From DATFAS01 sp035254305 (GTDB taxonomy: Bacteria; Bacillota; Bacilli; Aneurinibacillales; RAOX-1): a DNA stretch of 39,165 nt. The translations under genes were made by a program, and so were the position numbers. The stretch covers positions 1 through 39,165 of the forward strand of contig DATFAS010000055.1 in NCBI GenBank assembly GCA_035254305.1, given 5' to 3'. The notes below the pieces were generated by a model. That model was not told where the DNA came from, ran no database searches, and saw only the letters and a program-made list of their open reading frames with translations. This document shows, piece by piece, positions 32,737 to 39,165 of the stretch (position 1 is the stretch's first letter; each line of letters starts with the position of its first letter).

Positions 32737-34032
32737 GTGTCATTGTTCAAACAATATGAGATGCCAAAGAATGGAGAAAAAATCACAGTCACAGACGGGA
32801 AGTTGAATGTCCCTAACAACCCGATCGTTCCTTTCATTGAGGGAGACGGAACTGGCCCTGATATTTGGAATGCTTCAGTTCGTGTTTTAGATGCTGCTGT
32901 AGAGAAAGCTTACAATGGCGAGAAGAAAATTGCATGGTATGAAGTATATGCCGGAGAAAAGGCTTTTAACAACTACGGTGAGTGGTTACCAACTGACACA
33001 CTTACAGCTATTCAAGAATATTTAATCGCTATTAAAGGACCGTTAACCACTCCAATCGGTGGAGGAATTCGTTCTATAAATGTTGCTCTTCGTCAAGAAT
33101 TAGATTTGTATGGTTGTGTTCGTCCAGTTCAATATTTTCAAGGCGTTCCTTCTCCTGTTAAGCATCCTGAATTAACAGACATGATCATCTTCCGTGAAAA
33201 CACTGAAGATATCTATGCTGGTATTGAGTGGGCTGAAGGTACCGAAGAAGGAAAGAAAATGATCAACTTCCTACAAAACGAAATGGGAGTTTCTAAAATT
33301 CGCTTCCCTGAAACTACTGGTATTGGAATTAAGCCAGTGTCTAAAGACGGTACTTATCGTTTGGTTCGTGCTGCTATTCAGTATGCCATCGATAACAAAC
33401 GTAAGAATGTTACTTTAGTACACAAAGGTAATATTATGAAGTTCACTGAAGGTGCCTTTAAGAACTGGGGCTATGAAGTTGCTGAGAAGGAATTCTCTGA
33501 TTATGTATTCACATGGGCTCAATATGACCGCATTAAAGATGAGCAAGGTACAGATGCTGCTAACCGTGCTCAAGCTGAAGCTGAAGCTGCAGGCAAGCTA
33601 ATTGTTAAGGATGTTATTGCTGATGCATTCTTACAACAAATCCTACTTCGTCCTGCTGAATACGATGTAGTTGCTACACTAAACTTGAACGGAGACTATA
33701 TCTCTGATGCACTTGCTGCTCAAGTTGGTGGAATTGGTATCGCTCCAGGGGCTAACATCAACTATGTAACTGGACATGCGATCTTCGAAGCAACTCACGG
33801 AACAGCACCTAAATATGCTGGTTTAGATAAGGTAAATCCATCTTCTGTTATCCTTTCAGGGGAAATGATGCTTCGTCACCTTGGATGGACAGAGGCTGCT
33901 GACTTAATAATCAATTCCATTGAGAAAACAATTGCTCAGAAGTTAGTAACTTATGACTTTGCTCGCTTAATGGAAGGTGCAACAGAGCTTAAAGCTTCAG
34001 AATTTGGAGATGCATTAATTAAAAATATGTAA
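32737..34032 (+). CDS. icd: Isocitrate dehydrogenase (NADP-dependent)
   Basis: 431 residues from GTG 32737, 5 bases after AGGAGGGG; the frame extends to 32656 but that part is the intercistronic hairpin. Oxidatively decarboxylates isocitrate to 2-oxoglutarate. Signature GGGIRSINVALRQELDLYGCVRP includes S113, the phosphorylatable and isocitrate-binding Ser of the E. coli enzyme; LVHKGNIMKFTEGAFK; NYVTGHAIFEATHGTAPKYAGLDKVNPSS, where Lys-Tyr after HGTAP marks NADP preference. Second gene of the TCA operon. Confidence 0.97.
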   Translation: MSLFKQYEMPKNGEKITVTDGKLNVPNNPIVPFIEGDGTGPDIWNASVRVLDAAVEKAYNGEKKIAWYEVYAGEKAFNNYGEWLPTDTLTAIQEYLIAIKGPLTTPIGGGIRSINVALRQELDLYGCVRPVQYFQGVPSPVKHPELTDMIIFRENTEDIYAGIEWAEGTEEGKKMINFLQNEMGVSKIRFPETTGIGIKPVSKDGTYRLVRAAIQYAIDNKRKNVTLVHKGNIMKFTEGAFKNWGYEVAEKEFSDYVFTWAQYDRIKDEQGTDAANRAQAEAEAAGKLIVKDVIADAFLQQILLRPAEYDVVATLNLNGDYISDALAAQVGGIGIAPGANINYVTGHAIFEATHGTAPKYAGLDKVNPSSVILSGEMMLRHLGWTEAADLIINSIEKTIAQKLVTYDFARLMEGATELKASEFGDALIKNM

Positions 34033-34053
34033 TTTTGAGGAGGAGAGTTTTTC

Positions 34054-34992
34054 ATGGCTTTCAGACGTAGAAAAATTGCAGTAATTGGTGCAGGTTTTAC
34101 AGGAGCTACAGCAGCATTTATGGCAGCGCAGAAAGAATTAGGAGATGTTGTTTTAGTTGACATTCCACAACTAGAGAACCCTGCAAAAGGTAAAGCCCTT
34201 GATATGCTTGAAGCAAGTCCTGTTCAAGGATTTGATTCAAATGTTATCGGTACTTCTAATTATGAAGATATTCAAGATGCTGATGTAGTCATCATCACAG
34301 CTGGTATTGCTCGTAAGCCAGGAATGAGCCGTGATGATCTTGTTAACACGAACGCTGGTATTATGAAGGCTGTATCCGAGAATGTTGCAAAATATGCTCC
34401 AAACAGCTATATCATCGTTTTAAGTAACCCAGTTGATGCAATGACCTACGTTTGCTATAAGACAACAGGATTTCCTAAGAACCGCATAATTGGACAATCA
34501 GGTGTATTGGATACTGCGCGTTTCAATACATTCGTATCACAGGAATTGAATGTTTCTGTTGAAGATGTATCTGGTTTCGTATTAGGTGGCCATGGAGATG
34601 ACATGGTACCACTTGTCAGATACTCTTATGCTGGTGGTATTCCTTTAGAAAAACTAATCCCTCAAGATCGTTTAGATGCTATTGTTGAACGTACAAGAAA
34701 AGGTGGCGGAGAAATTGTTAACCTTCTTGGAAACGGAAGTGCTTATTATGCACCTGCAGCTTCCCTAGTTCAGATGGCTGAAGCAATCCTTAAGGATAAG
34801 AAGCGTATTATTCCTACGATTGCTTATCTTGAAGGAGAATATGGCTATGAAAATATCTATCTAGGCGTCCCCACTGTTATTGGTGGAGACGGAATCGAGA
34901 AGATTCTTGAATTAGATTTAACAGATGCAGAAAAAGCTGCATTAGATAAATCTGCTCAATCTGTTAGAAATGTAATGGCTATTTTAAGCTAG
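34054..34992 (+). CDS. mdh: Malate dehydrogenase
   Basis: 312 residues, LDH-like MDH of the Bacillus type. Interconverts malate and oxaloacetate with NAD. Rossmann GAGFTG at 12-17; D36 at the end of strand 2 selects NAD; substrate loop ARKPGMSRDD with R87 and R93 (malate, not lactate, specificity), R156 in LDTARFNTF, catalytic H180 in GGHGDDM with its Asp in the preceding region. RBS GAGGAGGAG is 9 bases before ATG. A strong terminator follows, so the TCA operon ends here. Confidence 0.98.
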   Translation: MAFRRRKIAVIGAGFTGATAAFMAAQKELGDVVLVDIPQLENPAKGKALDMLEASPVQGFDSNVIGTSNYEDIQDADVVIITAGIARKPGMSRDDLVNTNAGIMKAVSENVAKYAPNSYIIVLSNPVDAMTYVCYKTTGFPKNRIIGQSGVLDTARFNTFVSQELNVSVEDVSGFVLGGHGDDMVPLVRYSYAGGIPLEKLIPQDRLDAIVERTRKGGGEIVNLLGNGSAYYAPAASLVQMAEAILKDKKRIIPTIAYLEGEYGYENIYLGVPTVIGGDGIEKILELDLTDAEKAALDKSAQSVRNVMAILS

Positions 34993-35005
34993 AATATTTA
35001 AGTTT

Positions 35006-35045
35006 AAAAAGTGCTCAGGTTGTGAACTTGGGTACTTTTTTTATT
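35006..35045 (+). terminator. Terminator of the citZ-icd-mdh operon
   Basis: 16-bp stem with three G-U wobbles (35006-35021 with 35025-35040), three-base loop, running into seven T. Confidence 0.9.
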
Positions 35046-35086
35046 GTTTTTGGGCCAAACGTAAAATGATCCTGAGTTTGACTTCG

Positions 35087-35114
35087 TTTACAATTTCTTA
35101 ACAAATTCTTAAAA
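35087..35114 (+). promoter_or_regulatory. Pho-box-like direct repeats upstream of phoPR operon
   Basis: TTTACA (35087-35092), TTAACA (35098-35103) and TTAAAA (35109-35114) are spaced exactly 5 bp apart (11-bp period), as in PhoP boxes of B. subtilis (TT[ACT]ACA repeats). A -10-like TAGAAT is at 35136-35141, so the repeats lie at about -61 to -34, the place for activation. Autoregulation of phoPR is inferred. Confidence 0.65.
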
Positions 35115-35174
35115 TAAAAAGTGAAATCATTGAGATAGAATTAAGATAATTTAAAAGATCTGGAGGAACGAAAA

Positions 35175-35648
35175 TTGTTACAAAGATGGCTTTTGTTCTT
35201 CATCTTAAGTACCTTTGTTTTAACGGGTTGCAGTGCATTTCAAGTTTCGTCAGACGAAATGGATAAGTATATAAACGATTTTGTTACGATTGTGGATCAG
35301 GCGGAGCAAGAGGAGGAAAATGGTCAAAAAGTTCTTTGGGAAATTAGAGAAAAATTTGAAAAGAAGGAGATAAATAAAATAAAAGTACAGAATGTTTTGC
35401 TTAATGGAATCGATATAACGAAGACTATGAAAGAAGATGTCATTAAATCGTCGGTACCGAAGGATATGGAACCAATTAAGGAAGAATTTATTGCGGCTCT
35501 AGATAAACGATTAGAGGCCTATAATAAGCTTTTTAGTTACTACGATTTAATGGATGAGAAGGATCGGATGACTGGTGAAGAAATATTAAAAGAGTCTTTG
35601 GTGATGTTTGATAAAGTAAAAAAAGATATGATTCCATATCATAAATAG
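35175..35648 (+). CDS. Predicted lipoprotein upstream of phoP
   Basis: 157 residues from TTG 35175, 8 bases after GGAGG. N-terminal lipoprotein signal with lipobox LTGC (C19 is the predicted lipid site). The mature part is almost all charged helix (many Glu, Lys and Asp) with little internal repeat. No family recognised. Only 10 bases separate it from phoP, and a Pho-box array precedes it, so it is part of the phoPR transcript. Such a membrane-anchored exported helix protein could sense or modulate the PhoR periplasmic domain; that is an inference. Confidence 0.75.
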   Translation: MLQRWLLFFILSTFVLTGCSAFQVSSDEMDKYINDFVTIVDQAEQEEENGQKVLWEIREKFEKKEINKIKVQNVLLNGIDITKTMKEDVIKSSVPKDMEPIKEEFIAALDKRLEAYNKLFSYYDLMDEKDRMTGEEILKESLVMFDKVKKDMIPYHK

Positions 35649-35658
35649 GGGTAAAAAT

Positions 35659-36369
35659 ATGGAGAAAATTTTAGTGATCGAAGATGAAATATCCATTTCA
35701 ACACTTCTCAAATTTAATCTTGAGAAAGCGGGATACTCAGTTATAGCGGCAATGGACGGAAGGAAGGGCTTAGAGCTAGCTCTAAGCGAAAAACCTGATC
35801 TTATTTTATTAGATTTAATGCTTCCAATCATGGATGGGATGGAGGTGTGCAAACAGCTGCGAATGGATAAAAACTTTACCCCAATCCTCATGCTAACTGC
35901 TAAGGATGAGGAATTAGATAAAATTCTAGGGCTTGAATTAGGAGCGGATGATTATTTAACAAAACCATTCAGCCCAAGAGAAGTAATAGCAAGAGTTAGG
36001 GCTATCCTGAGACGAACTAAGCAAGCTGTTTCAGCTTCCAACCAGCTAGATCAAATGGAGGAACCTGTTATTAATTTAGGAACCATGAAGATTTATCCTG
36101 AAAAATATGAGGCGATATTTAACTCTGAAAAACTTGAATTGACACCCAAAGAATTTGAATTACTTCTTTTTTTAGCTAGGAATCAAAACAGGGTACTTAC
36201 AAGGGATCAATTGTTAAATGCCGTATGGAACTATGATTATACGGGTGATTCTCGAATTGTTGATGTTCACATTTCCCACCTTCGAGAAAAAATAGAAGAA
36301 GATTCAAGACAACCTAAATATATAAAAACTGTCCGTGGTTTGGGATATAAATTTGAGGCCCAGAAATGA
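35659..36369 (+). CDS. phoP: Response regulator PhoP
   Basis: 236-residue OmpR/PhoB-type regulator. Receiver domain (1-120): acidic pocket E8 and D9, phosphorylation site D52 (LLDLMLP), T80, K102 (TKPFSPREV). Winged-helix DNA-binding domain (about 137-235): LTPKEFELLLFLA and DVHISHLREKI then TVRGLGYKF. Very close in wording to B. subtilis PhoP (ILMLTAKDEE, GLELGADDY, TKPFSPREV, WNYDYTGDSRIVDVHIS). It controls phosphate-starvation genes. Stop overlaps the phoR start as ATGA. Weak ribosome site (AGGGG, 7-8 bases). Confidence 0.95.
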   Translation: MEKILVIEDEISISTLLKFNLEKAGYSVIAAMDGRKGLELALSEKPDLILLDLMLPIMDGMEVCKQLRMDKNFTPILMLTAKDEELDKILGLELGADDYLTKPFSPREVIARVRAILRRTKQAVSASNQLDQMEEPVINLGTMKIYPEKYEAIFNSEKLELTPKEFELLLFLARNQNRVLTRDQLLNAVWNYDYTGDSRIVDVHISHLREKIEEDSRQPKYIKTVRGLGYKFEAQK

Positions 36370-38138
36370 GAAGCTTTAGCTTTCGATTAAATGTGGTAAT
36401 TATTTCTATCCTTGTCGTAACACTGTTAGGTATGGGAATTTACGTTGCAGGTCTTATACAAAAGGTATATACAGAAACACTATCTAATCGACTTACGAAA
36501 GAAGCGGCTTTAGTCTCGACCTTTATTCAAACGGAACAAAATGTAACCCATTTGCCAGAGCTTCAGTCCATGATTCAACAATTTGCACAGGCCGAAGACT
36601 CACGGATTACAATCATAGAAAAAAGTGGTAAAGTTTTGGCTGATTCTGAAGCAGATCCAAGTAAAATGGAAAACCATTCTGACCGCCCAGAAGTAATTGA
36701 AGCAATGCACAATCAGGAAGGTCATGCTGTGCGCTTTAGTCATACCTTAAATCAGGAAATGGTTTATGTAGCACATGTCTTTACTGATCCGAATGGCAAC
36801 ATAAAAGGCGTTGTACGAGTGGCGTTATCTACCTCCCAAATCGAAAAGTTCATCCATAAATTATGGTTGAGTCTTGTTATGGGTTTGTTTGCCACTTTAC
36901 TCATCAATGCGATTGTTGGTCTATTTGTCTCACGCCATATTACAAAGCCGATTGCTGAGATTACGTCGGTTGCACGAAAGATTACAGAGAAGAACTATGG
37001 CTCAAGAGTTAAAGGGAAAATGGTAGGTGAAATTGGCCAATTATCAAGTGCGATTAATTTTATGGCTGCCAGCTTGGAATCTCAAATGTTTGAAATTGAA
37101 GAAAATCAGGAGAAGCTTTCAAGAGTTTTAAACAATATGGTGAGTGGTGTTATTTTAATCGGCGAGTCGCGTCGTATTCTACTTGCTAACTCTGCTATTG
37201 AAGACTTATTAGGCTATTCTGAGAAGGAGTTAATAGGAAAATTACATATTGAAGCTGGATTAAACTATGGCCTTAGTCAATTAATTGATCGTTGCTTTCA
37301 GACAGGTGGGCAAATTAGAGAGGAAGTCCACATGTACTACCCTAAAGAAAGAATTATCGACTGTAATTTAGCTCCCTATACGACGGAGAGAGGAGAGGTC
37401 AAGGGGGTTGTAACCGTTTTACATGATATCTCTGCCATTCGACGATTAGAAAAAATGAGAAGTGAATTTGTGGCGAATGTTTCTCATGAACTTCGTACAC
37501 CAATAACTTCTATTAAAGGATTTGCAGAAACATTATTAGACGGTGCTGCTGAGGATAAAGAGGTTCTTCACAATTTTCTTGAGATTATTTTTAATGAAAG
37601 TGAACGATTAAATCGTTTAGTCAATGATATTCTTGATTTATCGAGAATTGAACAAAAAAAAGTGCCATTACATTTAGAACTTATCAATTTGTATGATTTG
37701 GTAAAGGAAATTTCCTATAATCTAATCGAGAAAATTAATCGAAAGAATATTGAAATGGAACTACCTGAAGAATTGCCGATTGTTCTTGAGGCTGATCGAG
37801 ATCGTCTTCATCAAGTGATTGTTAATTTGGTTGATAATGCAATTTCCTACACACCAGATGGTGGAAAAGTATCAATAAACATTATAGAAACAGGCGAAAA
37901 AATTCAATTAGAAGTTAAAGATACAGGGTTAGGTATTCCATTAAAGGATCGAGAAAGGATCTTTGAAAGATTCTATCGTGTGGACAAGGGTCGTTCTCGT
38001 GAATCTGGCGGAACGGGATTAGGGCTAGCCATTGTTAAACATCTTGTTGAGTCACATCATGGGAAAATTGAAGTAGAAAGTGCAGAGGGAAAAGGATCCA
38101 CCTTCCGAGTATCTCTTCCTAAGCGATTGAGTCTTTAA
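36366..38138 (+). CDS. phoR: Sensor histidine kinase PhoR
   Basis: 590 residues, the B. subtilis PhoR plan. Membrane helices 7-30 and about 166-188 enclose an extracytoplasmic sensor (about 35-165); HAMP 188-240; PAS about 250-355 (ILIGESRRILLANSAIEDLLGYSEKELIGK); HisKA with H374 (SHELRTPITSIKGFAETLLDGA); HATPase with N box N491 (LVDNAISYTPDGG), G1 DTGLGIP at 519-525, F box ERFYRVD and G2 GGTGLGLA at 548-555. Autophosphorylates at H374 and passes phosphate to PhoP D52. ATG overlaps the phoP stop by four bases (ATGA). A terminator follows; polA, next in B. subtilis, is absent here. Confidence 0.95.
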   Translation: MRSFSFRLNVVIISILVVTLLGMGIYVAGLIQKVYTETLSNRLTKEAALVSTFIQTEQNVTHLPELQSMIQQFAQAEDSRITIIEKSGKVLADSEADPSKMENHSDRPEVIEAMHNQEGHAVRFSHTLNQEMVYVAHVFTDPNGNIKGVVRVALSTSQIEKFIHKLWLSLVMGLFATLLINAIVGLFVSRHITKPIAEITSVARKITEKNYGSRVKGKMVGEIGQLSSAINFMAASLESQMFEIEENQEKLSRVLNNMVSGVILIGESRRILLANSAIEDLLGYSEKELIGKLHIEAGLNYGLSQLIDRCFQTGGQIREEVHMYYPKERIIDCNLAPYTTERGEVKGVVTVLHDISAIRRLEKMRSEFVANVSHELRTPITSIKGFAETLLDGAAEDKEVLHNFLEIIFNESERLNRLVNDILDLSRIEQKKVPLHLELINLYDLVKEISYNLIEKINRKNIEMELPEELPIVLEADRDRLHQVIVNLVDNAISYTPDGGKVSINIIETGEKIQLEVKDTGLGIPLKDRERIFERFYRVDKGRSRESGGTGLGLAIVKHLVESHHGKIEVESAEGKGSTFRVSLPKRLSL

Positions 38139-38142
38139 ATAT

Positions 38143-38190
38143 AAACCATGTTTGGTTTGCCTAGTCCTAGTCATTCTAAACATGGTTTTT
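38143..38190 (+). terminator. Terminator after phoR
   Basis: Perfect 11-bp stem AAACCATGTTT (38143-38153) with AAACATGGTTT (38178-38188), 24-base loop, then TT. Confidence 0.8.
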
Positions 38191-38200
38191 CGGTTTCTCT

Positions 38201-38335
38201 TTACGTAATGGATTTATAAGCAAAGTATCCAATTCTACTAATAATGTATAATAGGAGAAGGATAAATATAATCCTTTGCGGGGCTCCCATACTTTTTATA
38301 TATTCCTTTAGTGACGGGCTTTTCTCATCCTTCAT
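38201..38335 (-). CDS. Small membrane protein, 44 residues
   Basis: 44-residue frame, 23 bases after the EamA gene on the same strand: polar N-terminus (MKDEKSPSLKEYIKSMGAP), then one helix (about 21-39, RIIFILLLLYIISRIGYF), short basic end. AGGACGTGA, an 8 of 9 match to AGGAGGTGA, lies about 11 bases before ATG within or just after the EamA stop. No family recognised. Confidence 0.5.
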   Translation of the reverse strand: MKDEKSPSLKEYIKSMGAPQRIIFILLLLYIISRIGYFAYKSIT

Positions 38336-38358
38336 GGCTGACTGGTCACGTCCTTTTC

Positions 38359-39165
38359 TCATTCGACATTTTCCTGGGAAATACTGTTTTTTTTGTTATC
38401 TTTGGTAGTCGTAGTAGATTGAACCTGCATGAATATGTAGATTCCAAAAATAATAATGATTCCCCCTATCCATTGTGGTACCGTAACAATTTCCCCTAAT
38501 ATAAAATAAGCCAATAGGGATGAACCGACGGGTTCTCCAAGAATGCTCATAGAAATAGTTGTTGCATTCATCCATTTAATTAACCAATTAAACAATGTGT
38601 GCCCTAACAGGGTAGGAATAAGTGCAAGGAGAATGAACATTAGCCAATCTTGCTTCGAATAGGGAAAGAAAGAGTATCCGAGTATAAGATTATAGATAAT
38701 AAGGGTTAATGTGCTAGTTCCATACACCAGGAAGGTATAGGTTATTAGAGAAAGACTTTTTCTTAAACCTTGGCCAAATAACCAATAACCTGTTACTGCT
38801 CCTGCTCCCAGCAAAGCTAAAATATCCCCCCACAAAGCATTGCCACCTATTCGGAAATCGCCCCATCCAATCACAATACTTCCACTGAGGGCAAATAAAC
38901 CTGCTAGTATACTTTTGAAGGTGAGCTTTTCTTTAAAGAAAATATATCCACCTAGGAAGGAAAATAGCGGCTGTAGAGTAACAAGAACAACTGAACTGGC
39001 AACAGAAGTATAGTTCAATGACTCAAACCATAGGATAAAATGCATGGCTAAGAATATTCCTGCTATGGTGGAGAGAAGGAGGTTCTTGATTCCAAGATAT
39101 CGTAATTCCCCTAAATGCTTAAAAATAAAAAAAGGTGCCATAAAAAGAATCGTAAAGCCTAGTCT
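38359..39165 (-). CDS. EamA/DMT family transporter, N-terminus cut by window edge
   Basis: At least 268 residues; the frame is open to the window end (RLGFTILF before the first internal Met at 39141), while EamA proteins have about 290-310 residues, so roughly one helix is missing. About nine membrane helices visible, in two EamA halves: first half with FILWFESLNYTSVASSVVLVTLQPLF, second half with LIPTLLGHTLFNWLIKWMNATTISMSILGEPVGSSLLAYFILGE. These are the conserved end motifs of drug/metabolite exporters. Substrate unknown; an amino-acid or metabolite exporter is likely. A Thr/Lys-rich tail ends it. Confidence 0.88.
   Translation of the reverse strand, partial: RLGFTILFMAPFFIFKHLGELRYLGIKNLLLSTIAGIFLAMHFILWFESLNYTSVASSVVLVTLQPLFSFLGGYIFFKEKLTFKSILAGLFALSGSIVIGWGDFRIGGNALWGDILALLGAGAVTGYWLFGQGLRKSLSLITYTFLVYGTSTLTLIIYNLILGYSFFPYSKQDWLMFILLALIPTLLGHTLFNWLIKWMNATTISMSILGEPVGSSLLAYFILGEIVTVPQWIGGIIIIFGIYIFMQVQSTTTTKDNKKNSISQENVE

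Noticed and set aside
1..39165. CRISPR arrays, tRNA or rRNA genes, intact insertion sequences
   Set aside because: No regularly spaced repeats, no tRNA-like or rRNA-like stretches and no transposase frames were seen.

Overview
The window is a chromosomal stretch from a low-GC, endospore-forming member of the Bacillales. Gene content and order resemble the Bacillus subtilis ytoI-ytpI-ytrI-ytrH-dnaE-ytsJ-accDA-...-ytvI-citZ-icd-mdh-phoPR neighbourhood. Strong AGGAGG-type ribosome binding sites, frequent GTG/TTG starts, cre-like and Pho-box-like sites and several sporulation genes fit this. Divergence of the proteins points away from Bacillus proper, perhaps to the Brevibacillus/Aneurinibacillus/Ammoniphilus side of the order, but I cannot settle the genus.

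Layout. (a) 1-3450: two convergent amino-acid permeases of the AAT family with operator-like repeats in their upstream regions. (b) 3453-10210, minus strand: a tight six-gene operon of five paralogous YheC/YheD-type ATP-grasp proteins and one GNAT-like protein, behind a promoter that matches the mother-cell sigma-K consensus. This is the most unusual part of the window. (c) 10442-18530, plus strand: YtkL-like metallo-beta-lactamase-fold hydrolase, LysM/SH3/NlpC-P60 endopeptidase, dCache chemoreceptor, M48 membrane protease, TrmB, a small membrane protein and YtoI; a 44-residue Cys-rich protein lies on the minus strand. (d) 18584-19772, minus strand: YtpI, YtrI and YtrH, the last two translationally coupled behind a sigma-E-like promoter. 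(e) 19943-27716, plus strand: DnaE, malic enzyme, a FadR-type GntR regulator, a 61-residue protein, AccD and AccA. (f) 27908-31273: a variable island holding a hotdog thioesterase, two small membrane proteins, a decayed reading frame, a DUF1657 protein, a folded repeat-like element and YtvI. (g) 31526-38138, plus strand: CitZ, Icd, Mdh, a lipoprotein, PhoP and PhoR. (h) the edge: a 44-residue membrane protein and a truncated EamA transporter, minus strand.

The genes join central carbon flow (citrate synthase, isocitrate and malate dehydrogenases, malic enzyme) to fatty-acid synthesis (acetyl-CoA carboxyltransferase), with a GntR-type operator beside the malic-enzyme promoter and a GntR gene directly downstream as the likely regulator. 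The two-component pair PhoPR sits behind a Pho-box-like array. Sporulation is a recurrent theme (YheCD cluster, YtrH/I, YtvI, DUF1657). Compared with the B. subtilis order as I remember it, pfkA-pyk, nrnA and polA are missing from their usual positions. No rRNA, tRNA, CRISPR array or intact insertion sequence was seen.
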